Assembly: GCF_002257695.2 (NCBI RefSeq)
Contig: NZ_CP155571.1
Source: Sporomusa acidovorans
GTDB lineage: Bacteria > Bacillota > Negativicutes > Sporomusales > Sporomusaceae
Strand: one strand, 5' to 3'
Length of the DNA stretch: 64,000 bases
Below the pieces are notes generated by a model. That model searched no databases. It saw only the letters and a list, made by a program, of their open reading frames with translations, and was not told the origin of the DNA. Shown here one piece after another: positions 25,296 through 33,622 of this stretch. A program made the position numbers and the translations under genes. The stretch's first letter is position 1; every line of letters starts with the position of its first letter.

Positions 25296-27377
25296 TTAGG
25301 ACTCTTCTACTTTATCTTTCTTGGCATTGGCAATGATTGATTCGGCAATACGCGCCGGTACGTCTTCATAATGAGAAAAAGTCATATCAAAGGAACCGCG
25401 TCCTTGGGTTATGGATCTAAGATCAATACTGTAGCGGAACATTTCCGCCAATGGTACTTGCGCTTTTACTTTTCCAAGTCCGTCACCAATGGGCTCCATA
25501 CCTTGAATTCGTCCACGCTTGGTATTAAGATCCCCAATGACATCACCCATATAGGGTTCTGGGACAACAACTTCTATAGAATAGATTGGCTCAAGCAAAA
25601 CGGGTTTGGCTTGTAAAACGCCTTTACGCAATGCCATGGCGCTGGCAATTTTAAAAGCCATCTCCGATGAATCGACTGTGTGATATGAGCCATCAGTTAA
25701 GGTTACTTTGACATCAACCATGGGATAGCCGGCAAGTATGCCACCGGTTAAAGCTTCTTTTACGCCTTTTTCAACAGCGGGAATATACTGACGTGGTACG
25801 GCACCGCCAAAAATTGAATCAACGAACTCAAAATCCTTACCAGGAGCGAGTGGTTCCAGTTGCAGCCAGACATGACCATACTGTCCATGTCCCCCGCTTT
25901 GCTTTTTGTGTTTGCCTTCTACTTTGGCTGAACCGCGAATAGTCTCACGGTAAGGCACTTTTGGTGTAGCCAGCAGGGTTTCAACGCCGAACTTTCTTTT
26001 CATACGTTCAGCTATAATATCCAAATGCAGTTCACCCATACCGGAAATAAGCAATTGATGGGTTTCCACATCCTTACGGACTTTGAAGGTTGGATCTTCG
26101 TCCATGAGACGGGCTAACGCCTGCCCAATCTTATCTTCGTCACCTTTATTCTTGGCTTCAACCGTGCGGGTAAACATCGGTTTGGGATAAGCAATCTGTT
26201 CAAATAAAATGGGATTATCTTTGTCGCAGAGAGAATCACCGGTAGCGGTTTCCTGCAGCTTCGCTACAACGACAATATCGCCGGCGTTTGCATTCGTGAT
26301 TGGATCTTGATGTTTGCCTTTTAGCGTAAAGATCGTCCCAATACGTTCAGCTTTTTGTTTAGTGGCGTTATAGAGAGTAGTATCCGGTTTCATACTGCCG
26401 GAAAACAGACGAATATAACTTAAGCGGCCAACGAAGGGGTCGGCGGTTGTTTTAAAGACCATAGCGGAAAAAGGATCGGTACTATTTCTTTCAACAGGAT
26501 CATTACTCACAGGGTGATAACCCAAAACCGAAGTAGCATCCGAGGCTGGCAGGTAAGTAACAATGGAGTCAAGCACCTGTTTTACACCAATATTTTTAAG
26601 AGCTGATCCACAGAAGACCGGAAATACTTTGGCTTGGGCAATACCGGCTAATAAACCGTTTTTTATTTCGTCATCGCTTAATTCTTCTCCTTCAAGATAT
26701 TTAGTTAAAAGCTCATCATTGCCTTCCGCGGCTGCTTCAATAAGTGCCATTCTTGCTTCTTCGGCTTTATCTGACATATCTGCCGGAATATCGGCTTGCG
26801 TATATTCCTTACCTGTTTTGTCAGGTAGGTAGGCTTTCATGTTGAGTATATTAACAATACCTTTGAAGTTATCCTCAGCGCCGATCGGCAATTGAACCGG
26901 GACAACGCCATTGCCGAATTTTTCCTTCATACTTTCGACAACACTATAAAAGTCAGCGTTTTCCCGGTCCATTTTGTTGATAAATCCGATACGCGGCATA
27001 CCTAATTCAGAAGCATATTTCCATACTTTTTCGGTTTCTACCTCCACGCCAGCAGCGGCGCACAGCACAATGAGCGCACTATCAACAGCCCGTAGAGCGC
27101 CCTTAACTTCAGCAACGAAATCAGCATAGCCCGGGGTATCGACAAAATTTATTTTGTAATCGCGCCACTCGCAAGGCGCTAAAGCCGTACTAATTGTTAC
27201 CTTACGTTTGACTTCTTCCGGTTCAAAGTCAGTTGTCGCCGAACCATCATCAACACGTCCTAAACGGTTAACCGCGCCAGAATTAAATAACATGGCTTCT
27301 GTCAAGGATGTTTTACCGGCTCCGCCGTGGGCTACAATTCCAACATTTCTTAACTTGTCGCTCTTGTACTCTTTCAT
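25296..27377 (-). CDS. Elongation factor G-like GTPase (EF-G-2 type)
   Basis: A 693-residue five-domain translational GTPase related to EF-G. The P-loop is AHGGAGKTS (17-24) and G3 is DTPGYADF (80-87). Canonical EF-G has AHIDAGKTT and DTPGHVDF, so the catalytic histidine is replaced by Tyr84. The same Gly-Tyr pattern is known from the EF-G-2 subfamily (for example Thermus EF-G-2), so this is a family trait and not a mutation. The rest (KVPYRETIRGSAKVEGKHKKQSGGHGQYG, C-terminal domains IV and V) is complete. The subfamily role is unsettled: slow translocation or ribosome rescue are possibilities. It is not in a str operon. Confidence 0.9.
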   Translation of the reverse strand: MKEYKSDKLRNVGIVAHGGAGKTSLTEAMLFNSGAVNRLGRVDDGSATTDFEPEEVKRKVTISTALAPCEWRDYKINFVDTPGYADFVAEVKGALRAVDSALIVLCAAAGVEVETEKVWKYASELGMPRIGFINKMDRENADFYSVVESMKEKFGNGVVPVQLPIGAEDNFKGIVNILNMKAYLPDKTGKEYTQADIPADMSDKAEEARMALIEAAAEGNDELLTKYLEGEELSDDEIKNGLLAGIAQAKVFPVFCGSALKNIGVKQVLDSIVTYLPASDATSVLGYHPVSNDPVERNSTDPFSAMVFKTTADPFVGRLSYIRLFSGSMKPDTTLYNATKQKAERIGTIFTLKGKHQDPITNANAGDIVVVAKLQETATGDSLCDKDNPILFEQIAYPKPMFTRTVEAKNKGDEDKIGQALARLMDEDPTFKVRKDVETHQLLISGMGELHLDIIAERMKRKFGVETLLATPKVPYRETIRGSAKVEGKHKKQSGGHGQYGHVWLQLEPLAPGKDFEFVDSIFGGAVPRQYIPAVEKGVKEALTGGILAGYPMVDVKVTLTDGSYHTVDSSEMAFKIASAMALRKGVLQAKPVLLEPIYSIEVVVPEPYMGDVIGDLNTKRGRIQGMEPIGDGLGKVKAQVPLAEMFRYSIDLRSITQGRGSFDMTFSHYEDVPARIAESIIANAKKDKVEES

Positions 27378-27586
27378 GGCTAGTCCCCTCCTGTTGTGGT
27401 CTGCTTAAATTCCCTACTGACATATGATTAGAATAATTCTCTGTTTACTACAAATATTCCTGCTTTTCAGTCAACTTTGTTTAAGTTAAAATGATCAATT
27501 TTTCTAGTTTTTATTCCATATTTATAAATTTTTTCCATTTAATTATATTGGAAAAATAAAACAAAATAAAGAAAGAAAAATCCCCC

Positions 27587-27637
27587 TGTACATACAAAAA
27601 GAGCTACTGCCTGACAATAGCTCTTTTTGTATGTACA
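27587..27637. terminator. 20-bp perfect bidirectional terminator after the spoVM-like gene
   Basis: Arms 27587-27606 and 27618-27637, perfectly paired, 11-nt loop, with A/T tracts inside the stem. It begins 7 nt past the stop of the spoVM-like gene. Confidence 0.88.
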
Positions 27638-27643
27638 GATTGT

Positions 27644-27718
27644 CTATCCTTTTATGAACATACGCATCAATTTACGCAGCGGTCCCGGCAGTGACATCAC
27701 ATAAAAATGAAAATTCAT
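27644..27718 (-). CDS. spoVM: SpoVM-like sporulation peptide, 24 aa
   Basis: A micro-gene encoding 24 residues. Aligned by eye to B. subtilis SpoVM (26 residues, from memory), the positions F-Y-x-[IM]-x-L-P-x-x-L-x-x-[IL]-[VM]-R match: ours reads FYVMSLPGPLRKLMR. SpoVM is an amphipathic helix that recognises forespore membrane curvature and anchors the SpoIVA coat basement, and spoIVA is present at 57.7 kb. Support for a real gene: ATG after a G-rich Shine-Dalgarno (GGGGGGCGAG), a sigma-E-like promoter 31-58 bp upstream, and a strong terminator just after the stop. The helix keeps the proline (Pro11 here, Pro9 in B. subtilis) that matters for localisation. The family call rests on a short match. 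Confidence 0.75.
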   Translation of the reverse strand: MNFHFYVMSLPGPLRKLMRMFIKG

Positions 27719-27748
27719 AGTGCTCGCCCCCCATTGAACTATATCGAT

Positions 27749-27776
27749 AGTTTATGCAACCTTACGTTATCAATAT
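27749..27776 (-). promoter_or_regulatory. Sigma-E-like (mother cell) promoter of the spoVM-like gene
   Basis: On the minus strand ATATT (27772-27776), 15 bp, CATAAACT (27749-27756), close to the sigma-E consensus ATATT-N14/15-CATACANT. The -10 sequence CATAAACTAT occurs twice in this leader. Confidence 0.65.
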
Positions 27777-27860
27777 AGTTTATGCGGATTGAGCAAAGTT
27801 GTGCAATATCTATCTTTCTTTTAGCGCAAAAGGTTTTTTTATAGGAAATGGCGCCCAATG

Positions 27861-28070
27861 CTATTTACAGCCACTGCAACCACTGCAACTTTTGCCTGAG
27901 CATTCGCTGCTATCGCCTCCGGAACGACCATGACTGCTAATAAGAGAAATTACTTTTTTAACATCAGTCTGCTTGCACGCGGGACAGGTAACAGTTCCCT
28001 GCCAGCTAATACGGCATAATTGTTCAAACTTCTCACCACATTCATTGCAGATAAAATTATAAATCGGCAT
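27861..28070 (-). CDS. FmdB-family zinc ribbon protein
   Basis: A 69-residue protein of the FmdB/CxxC putative regulatory family. Seen: MPIYNFICNECGEKFEQL, then CPACKQTDVKKVISLISSHG, i.e. two CxxC pairs for one zinc, followed by a Cys/Gly/Ser-rich tail with several further cysteines. Function is unknown (first named after a formamidase-linked gene). It lies 16 bp downstream of the adenosyltransferase gene and is probably cotranscribed. Confidence 0.85.
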   Translation of the reverse strand: MPIYNFICNECGEKFEQLCRISWQGTVTCPACKQTDVKKVISLISSHGRSGGDSSECSGKSCSGCSGCK

Positions 28071-28086
28071 AATTCATCACCTTTAA

Positions 28087-28605
28087 CTATTTACTCTCTG
28101 CTTCATAACGAGATAACACAAAACATAAGTCTGACAGACGATTTAGGCTGATTAACAAGTCGTCCGTCACGTTGTTATCGGCTTTCTGTTCTTTCAGACG
28201 TAAGGTCTGACGTTCTGCCCGCCTTGTAACTGTTCGGGCCAAATCAAGTGCTGCTGCGCCCGGTGTTTCACCCGGAATAATGAAATTTTTTAGTGGGGGC
28301 AGTTTACTATCAAATTCATCAATTATTTGCTCAAGAGTTGTTACATGTCCGGCTGTTACATAATGCTCCTTATCACCGCCGGTACTGGCTAAATCGGCCA
28401 TAATTGACATTAACAAATTCTGAAGTTTGAGTATGGTATCTTTGACTTCCGTCTTAGTACAATGGGCACGGGCTAACCCTAACGCGGAGTTTATTTCGTC
28501 AACAGTACCGTAGGCTTCTACGCGGGCACTTGTCTTACTGACCCGTTCGCCGGTGAGGAGACTAGTTGTTCCTTTATCACCGGTTTTAGTATAAACTTTA
28601 CTCAT
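28087..28605 (-). CDS. Cob(I)alamin adenosyltransferase, PduO type
   Basis: Transfers the adenosyl group of ATP to cob(I)alamin to make adenosylcobalamin. 172 residues: the N-terminal KVYTKTGDKGTTSLLTGERVSK (ATP-binding) and the C-terminal ARTVTRRAERQTLRLKEQ...NRLSDLCFVLSRY typical of PduO/MMAB enzymes. ATG 28605 follows GGGAGG by 6 nt and overlaps the ndk stop by 8 bp. It would supply coenzyme to the B12-domain mutase at 47.4 kb, although the two genes are far apart. Confidence 0.94.
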   Translation of the reverse strand: MSKVYTKTGDKGTTSLLTGERVSKTSARVEAYGTVDEINSALGLARAHCTKTEVKDTILKLQNLLMSIMADLASTGGDKEHYVTAGHVTTLEQIIDEFDSKLPPLKNFIIPGETPGAAALDLARTVTRRAERQTLRLKEQKADNNVTDDLLISLNRLSDLCFVLSRYEAESK

Positions 28606-29050
28606 AACAATCCTCCCAATCATATTGAATAATTTCCTGCTTAGTAAAATAAATAGCGATTTCCCGGGTTGCATTGGCTGCACTGTCGGAACCATGCACA
28701 ATATTATATGACATAATTGTTGCATAGTCGCCGCGGATAGTTCCGGGTAACGCCTCTACCGGATTGGTTGACCCCATCATGGTTCTGACAACTTTGACGG
28801 CATTTGGTCCGGAAAGTACCATGGCGACCAATGGACCTGAAGTAATAAACTTGACTAGCGACGGATAAAATGGTTTGCCTCTATGTTCAGCATAATGATT
28901 AGCCGCCATATCCGGCGTCAATTGCAGTAATTTGAGTGCGGAAATCAATAGCCCTCTGCGCTCAAATCGATGGATAATTTCTCCGCAAAGTTTTCGTTGT
29001 ACGGCATCAGGTTTTAGCAGTACTAACGTACTTTCGATGTTACTATTCAT
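28598..29050 (-). CDS. ndk: Nucleoside diphosphate kinase
   Basis: Balances NTP pools by phosphate transfer through a histidine. 150 residues; the active-site His119 lies in NIVHGSDS, with LLKPDAVQRKL at the N-terminus. ATG 29050 follows AAGGAG by 9 nt; five upstream codons in frame lack a Shine-Dalgarno of their own. It heads the ndk-ATR-fmdB group. Confidence 0.97.
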   Translation of the reverse strand: MNSNIESTLVLLKPDAVQRKLCGEIIHRFERRGLLISALKLLQLTPDMAANHYAEHRGKPFYPSLVKFITSGPLVAMVLSGPNAVKVVRTMMGSTNPVEALPGTIRGDYATIMSYNIVHGSDSAANATREIAIYFTKQEIIQYDWEDCYE

Positions 29051-29162
29051 AGTGTTGGACTCCTTCACAAATAGCCATAGATTAAAAGCTAGTATATTTT
29101 TTCCATATCTACTACGCTATATCCTGCAAAAGGATTATTTTAGGTAAAAATTCTAAAAAAAA

Positions 29163-29203
29163 TAAAAAGCCACTGGGCAGTTAAAGCTGCCAGTGACTTT
29201 TAG
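29163..29203 (-). terminator. Terminator after htpX
   Basis: Stem of CACTGG/CCAGTG plus CAG/CTG with one bulge, and flanking A/T tracts giving TTTTTA on the minus strand, immediately past the htpX stop. Confidence 0.85.
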
Positions 29204-29215
29204 GAAGAAAAGAAG

Positions 29216-30082
29216 CTATCGCAGTTTTTTTGCCTGTTCTTCTAATTTAGCTACCCTATCAGCAGTTGAAGGATGGGTACTGAACAAGTTGGTAATCATG
29301 CCGCCAGCGCCACTAAATGGATTCACAATGAAAAGATGCGAAGTGGCCGGAGTAGCTTCAGGCATAACCTTATGTTGCGCAAAATATTCAATTTTTTTAA
29401 GGGCGCTGGCCAAAGCCAACGGATTGCCGGATACAGAGCCACCTGTTTCATCAGCGAGATACTCACGTGAACGGGAAACGCCAAGCTGGATAAGGGTTGC
29501 GGCCAGCGGCGCCAGTACTACCAGAAAAACAAACTCCACAATACCGCTAATACCGCCTTCTTCATCATCGTTGCGGCCGAACCCAAAAATTGCTGTCCAC
29601 TGGGCAATGTTGGCAATCATCGTGATTACGCCGGCTATACTGGCGACAACTGTACTAATCAGTGTGTCACGATTTTTAACATGAGCCAGTTCATGCGCGA
29701 GAACACCTTCCAATTCTTCATAATTAAGCGTGCGCATAATAGCCGTAGTAACCGCTACGGCGGCATGCTCAGGATCACGGCCGGTGGCAAAGGCATTCGG
29801 GACATCCGTGTTTATAATATAAACTTTGGGCATCGGTAATTTGGCTTTTTGAGCGAGGTTACTTACCATGCGGACTAGATCTGGTGCATCTTGTGGTGTA
29901 ACCTCTTGCGCGCCATACATATTCAGCACAATTTTATCACTAAACCAGTAGCTGGCAAAGTTCATTAAAATCGAAATAACAAACATGAACGTCATGCCTT
30001 TAGTGCCGCCAAAAAAAGCACCAACTGCAATGAGCAAACCCGTTAATGCAGCAAGTAAAACTGTAGTTTTAAGCGTGTTCAT
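29216..30082 (-). CDS. htpX: HtpX membrane zinc metalloprotease
   Basis: A 288-residue M48-family integral membrane protease for quality control of membrane proteins. Seen: zinc motif HELAH (130-134) in GVLAHELAHVKNRD, the downstream glutamate ligand in SREYLADETGG, and several hydrophobic segments, two of them at the N-terminus. ATG 30082 follows TGGAGGTG. No CIRCE element lies in its leader, unlike htpG. Confidence 0.96.
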   Translation of the reverse strand: MNTLKTTVLLAALTGLLIAVGAFFGGTKGMTFMFVISILMNFASYWFSDKIVLNMYGAQEVTPQDAPDLVRMVSNLAQKAKLPMPKVYIINTDVPNAFATGRDPEHAAVAVTTAIMRTLNYEELEGVLAHELAHVKNRDTLISTVVASIAGVITMIANIAQWTAIFGFGRNDDEEGGISGIVEFVFLVVLAPLAATLIQLGVSRSREYLADETGGSVSGNPLALASALKKIEYFAQHKVMPEATPATSHLFIVNPFSGAGGMITNLFSTHPSTADRVAKLEEQAKKLR

Positions 30083-30219
30083 AAGACACCTCCATATTGT
30101 ATTTTTTATAGTAATCTGGTCTTAAGCACCCACGCTAGCTAAAGATGACATCGCCCCTCCATTTCTTTTTTGAGTCTACTATAATTATAAGTGATTAACT
30201 CAGAATTAACAACAAGCAT

Positions 30220-30660
30220 TTACGCTGGATTTTCCATGCGTTCTTTGATGGCAGTCAACATATTCATACTGTTGTCCCGTACCTTCTTTTTTAGAATCGG
30301 ATTGAGCAATCCCGCGATCATCGGAATTCCAAATTCAAAATCAACTGTTAATTTAATTTCTGTGCCACCGTCAAGCGGCGTTAATATCCAATCTCCTTCA
30401 AATTTTTTTAAATCGCCTTCGATTTGCTTATAATGAATATGCAGGTTGGCTTCATCAAAAGTGTCAAGTTCTGTCCATTTGATAATGCGGCCATCTACAT
30501 TGGATACCCATTTTGTTATTGTTGTATTATCCTTTCGTTCCATCACTTCTACACTAACTAAATCAGCCATAAACTCAGGATATTTTTCCATATCTCTCAA
30601 AATGGGAAAAATTTGTCCACGGTCGGCCTTTACAGGCAGAGTAACTTCCACATATGGCAT
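30220..30660 (-). CDS. SRPBCC (START-like, polyketide cyclase / Coq10-like) protein
   Basis: A 146-residue ligand-binding protein of the SRPBCC superfamily. It opens PYVEVTLPVKADRGQIFPILRDMEKYPEFMADLVSVEV and ends in a long helix (PILKKKVRDNSMNMLTAIKERM), as in polyketide cyclase/Coq10-type proteins. These bind hydrophobic ligands; no catalytic residue can be assigned. ATG 30660 follows GGGAGG. It lies 26 bp downstream of the class III aminotransferase, suggesting one transcript. Confidence 0.82.
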   Translation of the reverse strand: MPYVEVTLPVKADRGQIFPILRDMEKYPEFMADLVSVEVMERKDNTTITKWVSNVDGRIIKWTELDTFDEANLHIHYKQIEGDLKKFEGDWILTPLDGGTEIKLTVDFEFGIPMIAGLLNPILKKKVRDNSMNMLTAIKERMENPA

Positions 30661-30686
30661 ATTATTTCCTCCCGTCTTAGTAATAA

Positions 30687-31943
30687 TTATAGATCTTCCA
30701 ACATAGCCTGCGCCTTTTCTAAAGCACCGGACAGCGCAGTAATGACATAATCAATCTGCGATTGTTCAATGGTAAGTGGTGGTTCAATGCGAATGACTTT
30801 AGGATTATTAAGAGTGTAGGCAATAAGCACACCCTTGTCAATCATTTCAGCCAAAAGCAGTCCGCCAATACCTTCCTTCGTCAATTCTATCCCCAGCATA
30901 AGCCCTTTACCGCGAACTTGAGCTATTACCTCAGGATACGTCTCTGCTAGTTTTATTAATTTGCCCATAAAATACCGGCCGCTTTGTTCCGCTCGTTTGC
31001 TTAAGTTTTCCTCACGTATGACGCCAATAGCAGCAATAGCAGCAGCACACGCCAAAGGATTGCCGCCGAAAGTTGAAGTATGCAGAAAAGGACTGGTAAT
31101 ATACTTGTCCCATACCTTGGGCCGGGCAGTAAAAGCTCCAATCGGTATAACGCCGCCACCAAGCGCTTTTGCTGTTGTTATAATATCAGGCACCACTTCG
31201 TAATGGTCAACGGCAAACATCTTGCCAGTGCGGCCCAGGCCGGTCTGAACTTCATCACAAATTAGCAGGGCGCCCGTCTTATCACAGATTTCACGTACTG
31301 CCGGTAAATATGCATCAGGAGGAACAATGATTCCACCTTCCCCTTGAATAGGTTCAATAATGACGGCTGCTGTTTCCTCATCCACAGCATGATATACTGC
31401 ATCGATGTCGCCGAATGCCACATGACTAAAGCCGGCGAGCAGCGGCTGGAAAGGTTCCCGGAACATGTCGCGCCCGGTCGCACTTAAGGCACCTAGTGTT
31501 TTACCATGAAACGAGTTCACCGTAGCAAGGATTTTGTTCCGGCCGGTATGCACCCGTGCCAGTTTAAGGCTGCCTTCCACTGCTTCGGCACCGCTGTTGA
31601 CAAAGAAGCTATACTGTAGGTCACCTGGCGTTATTTCTGCCATAAGTTCTGCCAAATCAGCCATGGGTTTATCAAATAACACTTTGCTGGACAAAGGCAT
31701 GAAATCCAATTGGCGCTTAACCGCTGCGACCACTTTGGGATGACGGTGTCCCAGACTGAATACGCCATAGCCGCCCAGACAATCAATATATTCCTTACCC
31801 ATAATGTCCCGGATCACATTGCCTTCAGCTTCCCATTCGATAGTGGACAGCCCCATGAACCGGAACAGTTTAGCCATTGCCGGGTTAATATAGTGTTCGT
31901 ATTTATCAATTGTCTGGGTTATCAATTGTTCCTTGTTAGACAT
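30687..31943 (-). CDS. Class III aminotransferase (putrescine/ornithine aminotransferase-like)
   Basis: A 418-residue PLP enzyme of the acetylornithine/ornithine/putrescine group. Seen: GYGVFSLGHRHPKVV, SFFVNSGAEAVEGSLKLAR, SFHGKTLGALSATG, LLICDEVQTGLGRTGKMFA (Asp for the pyridine nitrogen) and the Schiff-base lysine in ITTAKALGGG. It resembles putrescine aminotransferase (YgjG), but substrate cannot be fixed by eye. ATG 31943 follows AGGAGG; a TTG three codons upstream lies too close to the Shine-Dalgarno. Confidence 0.9.
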   Translation of the reverse strand: MSNKEQLITQTIDKYEHYINPAMAKLFRFMGLSTIEWEAEGNVIRDIMGKEYIDCLGGYGVFSLGHRHPKVVAAVKRQLDFMPLSSKVLFDKPMADLAELMAEITPGDLQYSFFVNSGAEAVEGSLKLARVHTGRNKILATVNSFHGKTLGALSATGRDMFREPFQPLLAGFSHVAFGDIDAVYHAVDEETAAVIIEPIQGEGGIIVPPDAYLPAVREICDKTGALLICDEVQTGLGRTGKMFAVDHYEVVPDIITTAKALGGGVIPIGAFTARPKVWDKYITSPFLHTSTFGGNPLACAAAIAAIGVIREENLSKRAEQSGRYFMGKLIKLAETYPEVIAQVRGKGLMLGIELTKEGIGGLLLAEMIDKGVLIAYTLNNPKVIRIEPPLTIEQSQIDYVITALSGALEKAQAMLEDL

Positions 31944-32136
31944 ATAGACCAAGCCTCCTACGCAAAATTGATGCCACTATTATCCAATCTAACAGGGCAT
32001 TATTTTCTATTAATAACAAAAAAACTCCTTCTTTATTCAATTATAATTAGAATTAGGTGCAAATTCTGTCTGATAAAGGATTTGCCAATGTTCTCCTTGA
32101 ATTAAGATAACAAACAAGTAATGGACGGTGGAATTG

Positions 32137-33405
32137 ATGAATGACATAATTACAATAATCAATCTATTATTGCTTCTAGGTAACGGCGGGCTCCTCCTAT
32201 TACTATTAGTCCAAGTGCGTAAAAACGGAAAATCTGATTTAATGCCATTCAAACAACTTATTTATAATCAGGAACGACTGGAAGCTTTATTACGCGATGA
32301 GCTTGGGAAAAACCGACAAGAAATAGCTTTTCATTCGAAAATACTTAGGGAAGAGTTAGGCAGCGAATTACATAAATTTACCAATAGCAATGATCAAAGA
32401 TTTGCCCGTCTTACACAACTTAATGAACAAAAACTTGACAAACTGCGTGAAACCGTTGAAAGAAAACTCACGGAAATTCAGCAGGATAACAGCAAAAAAC
32501 TTGAGGATATGCGAGCTACAGTCGACGAAAAACTGCATGCTACCCTGGAAAAGCGTTTAGGCGAATCTTTTCAGCTTGTGAGTGAGCGACTGGAGCAAGT
32601 GCATAAAGGGTTAGGTGAAATGCAGCAACTGGCATCAGGTGTTGGCGATTTAAAGAAAGTCTTATCTAATGTTAAAACCCGCGGCATTTGGGGAGAAATG
32701 CAACTGGCGTCTCTCCTGGAACAGGTACTGACACCCGAGCAATATGCAGCCAATGTGGCAACAAAACGCGGCAGCCAGGACCGGGTAGAATTTGCCGTTA
32801 GCCTGCCGGGCAAAGATAGTAATAATAGCACTGTTTGGCTGCCAATTGATGCGAAATTCCCGCAAGAAGACTATCAACGACTGTTAGAGGCCCAGGAGTT
32901 AGCAAATAGCGAATTGGCCGCTGCGGCTGCCTCCAGCTTAGAAAGCCGGATTCGCCAGGAAGCTAAGACTATTAGAGAAAAATACATTGATCCTCCCAAT
33001 ACGACCGATTTCGCAATTATGTTTTTGCCTGTTGAGGGATTGTATGCCGAAGTGTTGCGGCGTCCTGGCCTCTGTGAAAGCCTGCAGCGTGAATACCGTA
33101 TTAACGTTACCGGGCCAACAACTTTAGCTGCCTTGTTAAACAGTCTGCAAATGGGCTTTCGTACGTTGGCAATTGAAAAGCATTCCAGCGAAGTCTGGAG
33201 ACTTCTGGGGGCTGTTAAGACTGAGTTTGGTAAATTTGGTGACGTTCTAACCAAAACGAAGGAAAAATTGGAGCAAGCCAGCAAACAAATTGATTCTGCT
33301 GCCGTTCGGACCAGGGCTATTGAACGGAAACTCAAGGCGGTTGAACAGTTACCCCCGGCTGAATCTGTTCGGATTTTAGGACAATATAATGATGATTCCG
33401 AGTAA
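32137..33405 (+). CDS. rmuC: RmuC family protein (DNA recombination-associated)
   Basis: A 422-residue RmuC: an N-terminal membrane helix (IITIINLLLLLGNGGLLLLLLV), a long coiled coil (about 40-160) and the RmuC nuclease-like domain with GVGDLKKVLSNVKTRGIWGEMQLASLLEQVL and LPIDAKFPQEDY. The family limits recombination between inverted repeats in E. coli; the mechanism is not fully known. ATG 32137 is preceded by GGTGG; a GTG three codons earlier is an alternative start. Divergent from the aminotransferase gene. Confidence 0.94.
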   Translation: MNDIITIINLLLLLGNGGLLLLLLVQVRKNGKSDLMPFKQLIYNQERLEALLRDELGKNRQEIAFHSKILREELGSELHKFTNSNDQRFARLTQLNEQKLDKLRETVERKLTEIQQDNSKKLEDMRATVDEKLHATLEKRLGESFQLVSERLEQVHKGLGEMQQLASGVGDLKKVLSNVKTRGIWGEMQLASLLEQVLTPEQYAANVATKRGSQDRVEFAVSLPGKDSNNSTVWLPIDAKFPQEDYQRLLEAQELANSELAAAAASSLESRIRQEAKTIREKYIDPPNTTDFAIMFLPVEGLYAEVLRRPGLCESLQREYRINVTGPTTLAALLNSLQMGFRTLAIEKHSSEVWRLLGAVKTEFGKFGDVLTKTKEKLEQASKQIDSAAVRTRAIERKLKAVEQLPPAESVRILGQYNDDSE

Positions 33406-33522
33406 ATCTAAAAGCAAAGACAGTTAAGTTGAGAAAAAACATGATATTCCACAAAAACAAGAGATAATTTAGTTGATTGCGGGGATTACACGGTTAATTT
33501 CCGTTTTTATATTACTGAATAT

Positions 33523-33551
33523 TTGATTTTGCCGTTTATTTTCGGTATTAT
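33523..33551 (+). promoter_or_regulatory. Sigma-A-like promoter of htpG
   Basis: TTGATT (33523-33528), 17-bp spacer, TATTAT (33546-33551), located 11 bp before the CIRCE operator. Confidence 0.65.
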
Positions 33552-33562
33552 TTAAATAGATA

Positions 33563-33589
33563 TTAGCACTCGCTTTATAAGAGTGCTAA
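33563..33589 (+). promoter_or_regulatory. CIRCE operator (HrcA site)
   Basis: TTAGCACTC, 9 bp, GAGTGCTAA: a perfect CIRCE inverted repeat, directly downstream of the htpG promoter and 34 bp before the htpG start. HrcA repression of htpG is therefore predicted. Confidence 0.96.
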
Positions 33590-33622
33590 CAAATGAAATT
33601 ATTGTTAATATTGGAGGTACCT

